Shown here in pieces: positions 17,063-24,996 of a stretch of DNA of 64,000 nucleotides (position 1 is the first letter of the stretch; each line of letters starts with the position of its first letter). The notes beneath the pieces were generated by a model, which made no database searches, had not been told where the DNA came from, and worked only from the letters and a program-made list of their open reading frames with translations. The position numbers and the translations under genes were made by a program. This stretch comes from Verrucomicrobiota bacterium. GTDB taxonomy: Bacteria; Verrucomicrobiota; Verrucomicrobiia; CAIQCK01. Location of the stretch: contig JAPLTX010000022.1 of NCBI GenBank assembly GCA_026397915.1, forward strand, positions 118,215-182,214, written 5' to 3'.

Positions 17063-17950
17063 CTACTTTGTCGCCGAGCCGTTGCGCCACGGATTCGATG
17101 ACTTCGTCGCTGTCTTGCTTCGCCACGGGTTCGCTGATTTCGGCGCAACGTCGCCTTGCCATGGATTTGCCGATTTCGACGGCAGCGCACACGCGGCGCC
17201 AACCAAGTAAACGAGGAACACCAGTAGGTAGAGCAGCCAACTCCAGTTGACCAGCACCGGATCCAGCTGATAAGCAGCGGTAAGCCACAGCAGACCCAGC
17301 GTCAGCAACGTGCCGGGTGTTGTGGCGTGGGCGGCGAGGTTGAAGCCGCGAACAAAACCGACTTCGCGCGTCGGCGAGGCCAGCGCTGCCAACAGCATCG
17401 TGCCGATCAGCGCGTGAACGAGCCGCGTCATGAAGAACCACGCGAACGCCACGGCGTAAACGGCCATGCACATCAGCAGCCACCACGAGTCCATGAACGC
17501 GATCATTTCGAGTCGTTGCGCATCCACCGCCAGTCCCGACGGCCACGGCATCTGTAGGGTGTGACCGAGGAGGACCAGATCGGCGCCGCGCGGTCGCAGC
17601 GTCAACATCGCGTCGTAGCGGCGCTCGGGCGGGGGCGGTTCCTTGTCCACCGCCACGCGCACCAGCAACATGCCGTGCGCGCCATCGTCATAGAGGACCG
17701 TTGGTGAATCGGGCGCGACGGCGAGACGCCCGCCGCTGAGCACGAAGCCGGTGGTTTGTTTTGCTGCCGCGCGCAATGCCGGCACGAGTTGTGTGCCGAA
17801 GAAAAGCGTCACCGCCAGCGCGCCGACGAGGCCGAGCAGGCCAAGATAGCCTACCGACCGCCCCAGGCGACCGTCCATCACGCGCGAGTAGAAACCAAAA
17901 CTCGCGCAACTCCAAAACAACGACGCCGTTCCGGAAGGCTCAGAGGACAT
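17063..17950 (-). CDS. DUF1189-like integral membrane protein with C-terminal NPW repeat
   Basis: A 295-residue protein. The start at 17950 gives the N-terminus LFWSCASFGFYSRVMDGRLG followed by a first membrane helix, matching the typical opening of DUF1189-like proteins. A soluble extracytoplasmic middle segment (VLSGGRLAVAPDSPTVLYDDG...) leads to four further membrane helices: SWWLLMCMAVYAVAFAWFF, ALIGTMLLAALA, GTLLTLGLLWLTAAY and SWLLYLLVFLVYLVGAACAL. The tail carries three 12-residue repeats with the core KSANPW or KSSNPW. Function of the family is unknown. It is divergent from the PlsC-like gene, with 60 bp between starts. Confidence 0.75.
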   Translation of the reverse strand: MSSEPSGTASLFWSCASFGFYSRVMDGRLGRSVGYLGLLGLVGALAVTLFFGTQLVPALRAAAKQTTGFVLSGGRLAVAPDSPTVLYDDGAHGMLLVRVAVDKEPPPPERRYDAMLTLRPRGADLVLLGHTLQMPWPSGLAVDAQRLEMIAFMDSWWLLMCMAVYAVAFAWFFMTRLVHALIGTMLLAALASPTREVGFVRGFNLAAHATTPGTLLTLGLLWLTAAYQLDPVLVNWSWLLYLLVFLVYLVGAACALPSKSANPWQGDVAPKSANPWRSKTATKSSNPWRNGSATK

Positions 17951-18010
17951 AGCTTGAAGAAATTCGCCGCCGGGCTTGCAAGCCCGAACGCGCTGCGGAT
18001 AATAACGGTC

Positions 18011-18661
18011 GTGCATCAACCGCGTCAATGGCTGCTTGTCGTTATCAATCTGACCGCGCGACTCGTCGCGTGGCTTTCCTTTGGGCTTTGTTTTCGGGTT
18101 CAGCGTCGTGGCATGCGCAACCTCCCGCGCACCGGCGGTGTGCTGGTCATCAGCAACCACATCTCTTGGTTCGACCCGCCGCTGCTGAACATCGCGCTCC
18201 GCCGCATCCCGCATTGGCTGGCGATGATGGAACTGTTCCAGAGCAAGTTCACGCACTGGTTCTTCACACGAGCGGGTGTCATCCCGATTGACCGCAGCCA
18301 GCCGGGCAGCGAGCCGCTCAAAGAGGCCATCCGCCGTTTGCGCGCGGGCCACGTGGTCGTGCTCTTTCCCGAAGGCGGCATCCAGGACGGTCCGCGCTCC
18401 GTGCTCGGCGGCGATCCCGGCATCAAGGAAGGCGCCGCGCTTATCGCGTTGCGAGCCGGTGTGCCGGTCGTGCCGGCGATCATCGAGGGAGCGCGCCAGG
18501 CTTATGTCGGGCGGAACTGGTTCTTTCGTCGCTTCGCCATACGCCTTACGCTGGGTGAGCCGTTCCGCATCGCGGGCGCGAGGGATCGCGCGGCGGTGCA
18601 CGCGCTGATGCGGGAGAAGCTGCTTGCGCTGGCCGCAGAGGTGAAATCGCAGTCCAACTGA
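18011..18661 (+). CDS. 1-acyl-glycerol-3-phosphate acyltransferase-like protein (PlsC family)
   Basis: A 216-residue LPLAT-family acyltransferase. The catalytic NHISWFD (HX4D, His50 and Asp55), the acceptor-binding block RAGVIPIDR near 87-95 and FPEGG at 119-123 are all present, with a hydrophobic N-terminal segment (WLLVVINLTARLVAWLSFGL) for membrane association. It should acylate the sn-2 position of lysophosphatidate or a related lipid. No ATG fits upstream of these motifs; the GTG at 18011 gives a normal family length, so I chose it. The stop overlaps the start of the next gene by one base (TGATG), indicating translational coupling. Confidence 0.82.
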   Translation: MHQPRQWLLVVINLTARLVAWLSFGLCFRVQRRGMRNLPRTGGVLVISNHISWFDPPLLNIALRRIPHWLAMMELFQSKFTHWFFTRAGVIPIDRSQPGSEPLKEAIRRLRAGHVVVLFPEGGIQDGPRSVLGGDPGIKEGAALIALRAGVPVVPAIIEGARQAYVGRNWFFRRFAIRLTLGEPFRIAGARDRAAVHALMREKLLALAAEVKSQSN

Positions 18662-20043
18662 TGAAAGCAAGTCCTCTCCTCGGCCTGATCCTCTTCGCAA
18701 GTTGGCCGACGGCACTGGCTCAAGTCGCTTTGGAACCGGGTGAACTCTACTTTCGCGTTGCAGGCCGGCCGACCTTTATTTTTGGCCGCAACCCTACGGG
18801 AACCCGACTCGAACACTTCGACGAGTTGCTGCGGCCTGCCGCAGAGTCGGGAGAGAAGGTCGTGCGCATCCATCTCACGGTCGGTTTCCAATCACAATCG
18901 CCCGCCGGTGAAGTGGATGAAACGTGGGTCAGGCAGTGGGACCGCGTCTTCGAGTCCGCCGCAGTGAAAGGTTTGCATGTGCTTCCCGTGTTGGGCGTGT
19001 GGGCCGACTGGAACGATGGCAGCAACGGCGAGCCGTGGCACCAATGGGACAAGAACCGCTACAATGAAGCCCTTGGCGGGCCTGCAAAGACACCCGCCGA
19101 GCTTTTTCAGGACTCGAAATGCCAACGGCTTTGGCTTGCGTGGCTGGAATCACTTGTGAAGCGATGGCAGGCGCATTCGAACATTCTCGGTTGGGAAATC
19201 TTCTCCGAACTCGATCTTGTCAGTGGCTCGTCGGAAACGAAGGCGTTGCCGTTCGTCGAGCGCGCAGCCAAAGTCGTTCGCAAAGCCGACTCGCGTTACC
19301 GGCCCGTGACCGCGTCGCTGTCGGGTATCGGCGAATGGCCGAAACTGTTTGCCAGTGGCGCGCTCGACTTCATCCAGGTTCATCCTTACACAGACGGTCG
19401 TTTCCACCGCAACCTTGATGATCTGATTCTCTCGTCCGTGCGCGCGCGACTGCAACGCTACGGCAAGCCGGTTTTCATTGGGGAATGCGGCCTCGACCCG
19501 ATCGGCACGCGCGACGGTCTGGCCAATGCGCTACGAGCGCACGTCGGGATACGGCACGCGATTTGGGCCGCCGTCGTTTCCGGGGCGATGAACGGTCGGA
19601 TGTTGTGGTGGGAGGATGGTTACGACCGCTATCAGCGGCTCGACTTGCGCGCGAAGTATGCGCACGCGGCAAAGGTGGCGGCTGATTTTGTCCGGGGCGT
19701 GGATTTCACCGGCTTCCGTCCTGTCGCGGTTTCCTGTTCCGCTGATTTGAAAGGTGCGGCCATCGGCGGCAAAGACACGGTCCTTGGCTGGATTCGCGAC
19801 GCGCGATGCGAGCCGCCGGACTGGAGCGTCCGGCGCGTCGAGCACCAGGAGGTGACGCTTGAACTTCTTGGCTCAACACAAGGCTGGGCCGTCGAGTTCT
19901 ACGATCCGGTTTCAGCCAAATCCATTGGCAAACTTCCCATCCAGCGCGGCAGCGACCGCACGACTGTTCCTTTGCCGCCGTTCGAAGATGCCATCGCGTT
20001 GAAAGTAACAGCAAGCGCGCGCACGGCGCCAGCCAGCCGGTGA
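18661..20043 (+). CDS. Secreted glycoside hydrolase family 5-like (clan GH-A) protein
   Basis: A 460-residue protein with a signal peptide (LLGLILFASWPTALAQ). The TIM-barrel body carries VVRIHLT, LHVLPVLGVWADWND, NILGWEIFSELDLV with the acid/base candidate Glu183, PVTASLSG, FIQVHPYTDG and VFIGECGLDP with the nucleophile candidate Glu275. The spacing of about 90 residues and the strand context match retaining clan GH-A enzymes such as beta-mannanases or cellulases of GH5. The residue before Glu183 is Ser instead of the usual Asn, which is uncommon. It follows the acyltransferase with a one-base overlap although functionally unrelated. About 120 C-terminal residues form an accessory domain. Confidence 0.75.
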   Translation: MKASPLLGLILFASWPTALAQVALEPGELYFRVAGRPTFIFGRNPTGTRLEHFDELLRPAAESGEKVVRIHLTVGFQSQSPAGEVDETWVRQWDRVFESAAVKGLHVLPVLGVWADWNDGSNGEPWHQWDKNRYNEALGGPAKTPAELFQDSKCQRLWLAWLESLVKRWQAHSNILGWEIFSELDLVSGSSETKALPFVERAAKVVRKADSRYRPVTASLSGIGEWPKLFASGALDFIQVHPYTDGRFHRNLDDLILSSVRARLQRYGKPVFIGECGLDPIGTRDGLANALRAHVGIRHAIWAAVVSGAMNGRMLWWEDGYDRYQRLDLRAKYAHAAKVAADFVRGVDFTGFRPVAVSCSADLKGAAIGGKDTVLGWIRDARCEPPDWSVRRVEHQEVTLELLGSTQGWAVEFYDPVSAKSIGKLPIQRGSDRTTVPLPPFEDAIALKVTASARTAPASR

Positions 20044-20055
20044 TGCCAGCCGCAG

Positions 20056-20073
20056 TTGTAACATTCTTGTAAC
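20056..20073 (+). promoter_or_regulatory. Candidate Pho box upstream of phoB (2 x TTGTAAC, 11-bp period)
   Basis: TTGTAAC at 20056-20062 and again at 20067-20073, giving TTGTAACATTCTTGTAAC. It lies about 46 bp upstream of the phoB start. Direct repeats with 11-bp periodicity are the known binding geometry of PhoB, though the E. coli half-site is TGTCAT. Similar repeats lie before the porin and pstS genes. Confidence 0.55.
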
Positions 20074-20118
20074 TGGACTGTCGCAAAATCGTCGGAGTTC
20101 CGTTACAAGCTATCCCAC

Positions 20119-20805
20119 ATGGCAGAGAGTTTACTGATCGTTGACGACGAGCGGGATGTGACGGATCTGCTCGTGTATCATCTGCAGCGTGCGGGTTACA
20201 AAACCCTCACGGCGCACGACGGCGCTGTGGCGCTTCAAAAGGCGCGCGATCATCTGCCGGCGCTGGTTGTGCTGGACTTGATGCTGCCCGGGGTCGAGGG
20301 GACCGAGGTTTGCAAACGCCTCAAGGCCGATCCGAAGACCGCGCACATTCCCATCCTTATGTTGACGGCCAAGGCGGAGGAAGTGGACCGCGTGCTCGGT
20401 TTGGAACTCGGCGCGGACGATTACGTGACGAAGCCGTTCAGCCCGCGCGAGGTGGTGTTGCGGGTCAAATCCATCCTGCGCCGCGCGCAAGGCGAGGCGG
20501 AAGCGGTTGAGGTGTTGAAGATTGGCGACATCGTCGTGGATCGGGCCAGGCATGAGGTGACGGTGAAACACAAGTTGGTGGAGCTGACCGCCACGGAATT
20601 CAAGTTGCTTGCCACATTGATGGAACGGCGCGGTCGTGTGCAGTCGCGCGACCGGCTGCTGAACGACGTGTGGGGCTACGAAGGCGACGTGGACACGCGC
20701 ACGGTGGACACGCACATGCGGCGGTTGCGCGAAAAGCTCGGCAAGGCCGCCGATTGCATCGAGACGGTGCGTGGCGTTGGCTACCGCTTCACGGAAATCG
20801 CTTGA
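20119..20805 (+). CDS. phoB: Phosphate regulon response regulator PhoB-like (OmpR family)
   Basis: A 228-residue OmpR/PhoB-type transcription factor. The receiver domain has the acidic pocket VDDERD (Asp9, Asp10), the phosphorylation site Asp53 in VVLDLMLPG, Thr83 in LMLTAKAEE and Lys105 in DDYVTKPFSPRE. The winged-helix DNA-binding domain (about residues 130-228) has LTATEFKLLATLMERRGRVQSRDRLLNDVWGY and HMRRLREKLG, ending VRGVGYRF. The TTGTAAC repeat upstream suggests autoregulation. Its stop overlaps the TTG start of the histidine kinase. Assignment as PhoB instead of another OmpR regulator rests on the neighbouring pst genes and the kinase architecture. Confidence 0.9.
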   Translation: MAESLLIVDDERDVTDLLVYHLQRAGYKTLTAHDGAVALQKARDHLPALVVLDLMLPGVEGTEVCKRLKADPKTAHIPILMLTAKAEEVDRVLGLELGADDYVTKPFSPREVVLRVKSILRRAQGEAEAVEVLKIGDIVVDRARHEVTVKHKLVELTATEFKLLATLMERRGRVQSRDRLLNDVWGYEGDVDTRTVDTHMRRLREKLGKAADCIETVRGVGYRFTEIA

Positions 20806-22595
20806 AACTTACGCTCCAATGGAGATGGTTCGGCGGGCTGGCGGCCCTGTGGTTGGCACTGCTGGCAGTCATCTACGCGAGCCTCAATCTGACATTGCCG
20901 TCGTATCTCGTTGACCGGATTCGTGCTGACTTGGAGCGCGACGCGCGGTGCGCTCGGCAGTGTTTTCTGGAACAGCTCACGAGTGGTCATCCTTCCGCTG
21001 ACATCATCAACAGCGTGGCCCATGCTTTGGCGCGTGAAACCGGCCTGCGCATATCGGTGATTGGCGCGGACGGCACAATGCTCGGCGAATCCGAGAAGCC
21101 CGCCGGCGAGATTCAACAGATCGAGAATCACTACGAACGACCCGAAGTGCAGGAGGCGATACGCGACGGCGTGGGCAGCGGCCGGCGCCACAGCAAGACG
21201 ATTGGAGTGGATCTGCTTTACGTGGCGGTGGCGGTGAGGCCGCCGAATGCTTCGGGCGACAGCAAGCCGCTCGGTTTCGTTCGGGTGGCGTTGCCGCTGC
21301 ATGAGATCACGCGGACTACAGCGCACGTGCATAGCGTCGTGGTGACGGCGACGCTGATCGTCGGTCTGGCGGCGATTCCGTTCTTGTTTTGGATGGCGCG
21401 GCGGGTGACGGCGCCGATTCAGCAGATGCGCGCGATGGCTGGCAGCGTGGCGCACGCGGATTTCTCCAAGCGTGTGACAGCGCGGCCGGGCGGCGAGTTG
21501 GGCGAACTGGTGGCTAGCTTGAACGACATGGCGGCGCAGCTCCAAGCCCGTATGCGCGAACTCAACGATGAAAAGGCCGGACTGAGCGCCATTCTTTCCA
21601 GCATGACCGAAGGCGTGTTGGTGATGGACGCGGGCGGGAAAATCCGGCTGGCGAACGAAGCGTTGCGGCAGCCGATGGACATCAGCGAGGAGGCGATCGG
21701 CAAGACCGCGCTGGAGGTGTTTCGCAACGTGCCGCTTCAGGAAATCGTCGCTGAGGCGGCCCAGACCGGCCGTATTTCCAGCCGCGAACTGACGTTCCTG
21801 AGTCCTGTGGAGCGGGTGTTTTTGGTGAACGCCGCGCGGCTGCACGTGCGCGATGGTGTTTCGGCGGGCGTAGTCGTTGTCTTCCACGACATCACCCGAC
21901 TGAAGCAGCTTGAAAACCTCCGCAAGGAATTCGTCGCCAACGTCAGCCACGAACTGCGCACGCCGCTTTCGATCATCAAGGGTTACGTCGAAACCCTGCT
22001 CGACCCACACCCGCCCGACGCCGTGACAGCCCAGCAGTTCTTGCAGACGATCCAGCGGCATTCGCAGAGATTGGAGACGCTGATCGGCGATCTGCTCACG
22101 GTTTCGGCGTTGGAATCGCAGCAAGCGCGATTGCAGTTGGAGCCTGTGTCGCTGCGCGAGCTTGCGGCGACGGCCGCAGAGGAACTAATGCGTCAGGCAC
22201 GCGAGAAGAACATGACAATCAGCGTCGAGATTCCGCTGGAGTTTTCGCGGCCGCGCGCGGACACGCAACGGTTGCATCAAGTATTCTTCAACCTCCTCGA
22301 CAACGCCGTCAAATATGTCCCGGCTGGCGGACGGATTGCCATCTCGGCGAAACTTAAGGACAGCGAGATCGAAGTCTGCGTGGCGGACAATGGTCCGGGC
22401 ATTGCGGCGGAGCACCTGCCGCGGGTCTTTGAGCGATTCTACCGGGTGGACAAGGGCCGAAGCCGCGAACTTGGTGGCACCGGTCTCGGCTTGTCCATCG
22501 TCAAACACATCGTTCAGGCACACGGCGGCCGTGTGTGGGCCGAGAGCGAGGTGGGTAAAGGCAGCGAGTTTTACTTCACACTGCCAAGAACATAA
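20802..22595 (+). CDS. phoR: Phosphate regulon sensor histidine kinase PhoR-like
   Basis: A 597-residue membrane kinase. TM1 about residues 9-28, an extracytoplasmic sensor region of about 140 residues, TM2 near SVVVTATLIVGLAAIPFLFW, then HAMP (RRVTAPIQQMRAMAGSVAHADFSKRV), a PAS domain (LSAILSSMTEGVLVMDAGG) and the kinase core. The H-box is FVANVSHELRTPLSIIKGY with phospho-acceptor His383. The N-box is HQVFFNLLDNAVKYV, and G-boxes are VADNGPGI and GGTGLGLSIVKHIV. The large periplasmic sensor region is bigger than in enterobacterial PhoR. The start is a TTG embedded in the phoB stop (TTGA), giving tight coupling. The 3' end converges with tolC, 29 bp apart. Confidence 0.88.
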   Translation: MKLTLQWRWFGGLAALWLALLAVIYASLNLTLPSYLVDRIRADLERDARCARQCFLEQLTSGHPSADIINSVAHALARETGLRISVIGADGTMLGESEKPAGEIQQIENHYERPEVQEAIRDGVGSGRRHSKTIGVDLLYVAVAVRPPNASGDSKPLGFVRVALPLHEITRTTAHVHSVVVTATLIVGLAAIPFLFWMARRVTAPIQQMRAMAGSVAHADFSKRVTARPGGELGELVASLNDMAAQLQARMRELNDEKAGLSAILSSMTEGVLVMDAGGKIRLANEALRQPMDISEEAIGKTALEVFRNVPLQEIVAEAAQTGRISSRELTFLSPVERVFLVNAARLHVRDGVSAGVVVVFHDITRLKQLENLRKEFVANVSHELRTPLSIIKGYVETLLDPHPPDAVTAQQFLQTIQRHSQRLETLIGDLLTVSALESQQARLQLEPVSLRELAATAAEELMRQAREKNMTISVEIPLEFSRPRADTQRLHQVFFNLLDNAVKYVPAGGRIAISAKLKDSEIEVCVADNGPGIAAEHLPRVFERFYRVDKGRSRELGGTGLGLSIVKHIVQAHGGRVWAESEVGKGSEFYFTLPRT

Positions 22596-22624
22596 GACGA
22601 CGCGGGCGCGCCAGCCCTGATACG

Positions 22625-23959
22625 TCACTTGCCCGACGCGACCACAGGTGATCCTACCGCCCGTCCCAGCGCATACTGCGCCTTGTTGAACTCCGCCACC
22701 GCGCCGAGGTAATCGTTCCGCGTCCGTGTCAATTCCTGCTCGGCTTGGATGTTCTCCAGCACATAGGCCACGCCGAATTGTTTCCGCTGTCGCGCGAGCC
22801 GGAGGCTTTCCTCGGCCGTTGAGAGCGCCTTCTTTGCCGTCGCGACTTGGTCGCCCTGCGATTGCACGCGCGTATGGGCCTCGACCACTTGGCGGGTGAT
22901 CTCGTCGCGAAGTTTTTCGCCGACCAATTGTGATTGTTTCAGCCGCGCGTCAGCGGCATGGATGCGGCCGAAATCGCCCAGCCCGCCCGGCCCGATCCGC
23001 CAACTCAACCCGACGAAGTAGTCCTCTGAGTCTCTGAAACTTCCCGTGCTGCCGCCGGTGCCGCCGCCCAGCCCGCCCGCAAACGCCTGCGCGCCGACAC
23101 TTGGAATCATCGGACCATAAACCGCGCCGTCCTTCGTCTCGCGTGCAGCCTGCGTCAACGCGTGGCTTTGCCGCAGTTCCGGCCGCGACGCGTAAGCTTG
23201 GCCGACGAGTGCGTCGAGCGTCGCGTCGCTCTTCGTGAGAGCGAGCGGCGCCAAGTCACTGTCGCGCGCGACCAACTCCACCTTCGGGTCGAGCCGCAAC
23301 GTCTGCGCCAGCCGCGCCGCCGCGATCCGCTGTTGCTCCTGAGCTTGGCGGACCGTGAGTTGGTTGCGCTCGGTCTGCACCCGCACGCGCAGCTCGTCGC
23401 CTTTGAGCGAGATGCCGGCTTCCACCGCCCGGCCAATCTGATTCTCGTAGTCCTGTGAGATGCGCACTGCCTCCTGCGCGACGCCGACGGCGGCCTGCGC
23501 CTTCGCGAGGTCGAAGTAGCCCTGAGCTGCCGCGAGGATTGTTTCCTGCCGCTGCGCGTCGAGCGCGTGGTCGGCAGCGTGGATCAGCTGCTTCGCCGCG
23601 AGAGTCTTGTAGAGCGCGTCGCCGATGTCCACTTGCGCCGTCAGCGCTCCGCCGGCCGTATAGGACTGCTTGCTCGCATCAAAGACGCTTCCGGCGACAT
23701 CCTGAATGCGGCCTTCGTGTTTGCGGTAGCCCGCGCCCGGCGACAGCCATGGGAAGAATTGCAGCCACGCACTCTCGTGGTTTGCCTTCGCCTCGGCGAG
23801 TTTCTCGCGGGCGATCTTTACGTCGAGGTTCTGCGCGCCGGCGAGTTGAAGCGCGGTGGGGAGGTCAATAAGGTGAGGTTCGGCGGCACCCAGCGACGAG
23901 GCAAGCAGCGCAACACTCCACCACTCCACCACTCCACCACTCCATCGCCGCATCTTCAT
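22625..23959 (-). CDS. TolC-family outer membrane efflux protein
   Basis: A 444-residue outer-membrane channel. The N-terminus has a signal peptide (VALLASSLGAAE), preceded by an unusual GGVVEWWS run. The two-fold TolC repeat is visible as long amphipathic coiled-coil helices, for example DALDAQRQETILAAAQGYFDLAKAQAAVGVAQEAVRISQ in the first half and TRQVVEAHTRVQSQGDQVATAKKALSTAEESLRLARQR in the second. The final segment YLGAVAEFNKAQYALGRAVG is typical of the family. It forms the exit duct of the tripartite pump with the next two genes, whose adaptor stop overlaps its start by 4 bp (ATGA), so all three are one operon. Substrate unknown. Confidence 0.88.
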   Translation of the reverse strand: MKMRRWSGGVVEWWSVALLASSLGAAEPHLIDLPTALQLAGAQNLDVKIAREKLAEAKANHESAWLQFFPWLSPGAGYRKHEGRIQDVAGSVFDASKQSYTAGGALTAQVDIGDALYKTLAAKQLIHAADHALDAQRQETILAAAQGYFDLAKAQAAVGVAQEAVRISQDYENQIGRAVEAGISLKGDELRVRVQTERNQLTVRQAQEQQRIAAARLAQTLRLDPKVELVARDSDLAPLALTKSDATLDALVGQAYASRPELRQSHALTQAARETKDGAVYGPMIPSVGAQAFAGGLGGGTGGSTGSFRDSEDYFVGLSWRIGPGGLGDFGRIHAADARLKQSQLVGEKLRDEITRQVVEAHTRVQSQGDQVATAKKALSTAEESLRLARQRKQFGVAYVLENIQAEQELTRTRNDYLGAVAEFNKAQYALGRAVGSPVVASGK

Positions 23960-24984
23960 TTCGCCTCCGTCACGTTGACCGCTTGCCCGTCTGTGAGTGA
24001 TATCTTGCCAACGACAATCACCGCCGCGTCCGCCGGCAATCCATCAAGGATCTCAACCTTTGCGCCGTCGTTGAAGCCGATCTTGATCGGTGTCTTCCTT
24101 GCCTTGCCGTCGGCAGCGACGAAGGTGAACGCGTTTACTTTCTCCATCACCAGCGCTTCGACCGGGATCAGCAGCGCGTCGGTGTGTTTCTCCACGCCGA
24201 GCCTGACCATTGCATACATGCCGGGCCGCAACTCGCGGGTTGGGTTGGGCAGGTCGGCCTCGACCAGCATTGTCTTCGTGGCGTCGTCGAGGGCGTAGGC
24301 AAGCCTCGACACCTTGCCCTCGAACGTCTTTCCCGGTAACCCTTCGACAGTAAACCTTACCGGCTGACCCGCGCGCACCAGCGCCGCCTCCGCTTCTGGC
24401 ACCGCCACCTGCGCGCGCACGATGTTGAAATCCATGATTGTGACGACCGAAGCAGTTTGCGCTGCGCTGCCGGAGGTGGCTGCGGGGATGAACGCACCGG
24501 GGTCCACGTAACGCGCCGTGACGATGCCGTCGAACGGCGCAGTGATCTTGCTGAAGCCTAGCAACGTCTGGTCGTGTTCGAGGCTGGCCTTGGCAACCTT
24601 CAGTTTGCCTAACGCGTCGTCCACGGTCTGGGGCATGACAAGGTCGGGCGCTTTCTTCTGCGCTTCGCTCACGCGCTTGTAATCAATTTCGGCAACTTCG
24701 ACCTCTGCCTTAGATTTGGCGAGGTCGGCGATCAGTTCGGGCACTTCGATTTCGGCGAGCGCCTGACCGGCCTTCACCGAGTCGCCTTTGTCCACAGCAA
24801 GTGACTTCAAGTAGCCGGGCACCTTCGCGTAAAGCGTGGCGGCTTGGTTGGCCCTGATCGAGCCGGGCAGCGTGACGTATCGGATGATCTCGCCGCGCTG
24901 CGGGCGAGCGATCTTCACGTCGGCCGCCGGCGATGGAGCGGTCGCGAGCGCGAGCGTGATGCAAAGCCAGATAAATCGTTTCAT
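23956..24984 (-). CDS. RND efflux pump periplasmic adaptor subunit
   Basis: A 342-residue membrane-fusion protein of the HlyD/AcrA type. A 20-residue signal peptide (LCITLALATAPSPA) is followed by the barrel-sandwich hybrid half motifs LPGSIRANQAATLYAKVPGYLKSLAVDKGDSVKAGQALAEIEVPEL and, after an alpha-hairpin (about 85-150), GFSKITAPFDGIVTARYVDPGAFI. The beta-barrel and membrane-proximal domains follow. The protein links the inner-membrane permease to TolC. It lies between the permease (12 bp upstream gap) and tolC (4-bp overlap). The family cannot be assigned to metals or drugs from sequence alone. Confidence 0.9.
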   Translation of the reverse strand: MKRFIWLCITLALATAPSPAADVKIARPQRGEIIRYVTLPGSIRANQAATLYAKVPGYLKSLAVDKGDSVKAGQALAEIEVPELIADLAKSKAEVEVAEIDYKRVSEAQKKAPDLVMPQTVDDALGKLKVAKASLEHDQTLLGFSKITAPFDGIVTARYVDPGAFIPAATSGSAAQTASVVTIMDFNIVRAQVAVPEAEAALVRAGQPVRFTVEGLPGKTFEGKVSRLAYALDDATKTMLVEADLPNPTRELRPGMYAMVRLGVEKHTDALLIPVEALVMEKVNAFTFVAADGKARKTPIKIGFNDGAKVEILDGLPADAAVIVVGKISLTDGQAVNVTEAK

Positions 24985-24996
24985 GCAACTCCTTCT

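Noticed and set aside
17063..18715. 550-codon minus-strand frame covering the DUF1189-like gene and the opposite PlsC-like gene
   Set aside because: Its N-terminal half is antisense to the clearly homologous PlsC gene; the DUF1189 start at 17950 gives the proper N-terminus.
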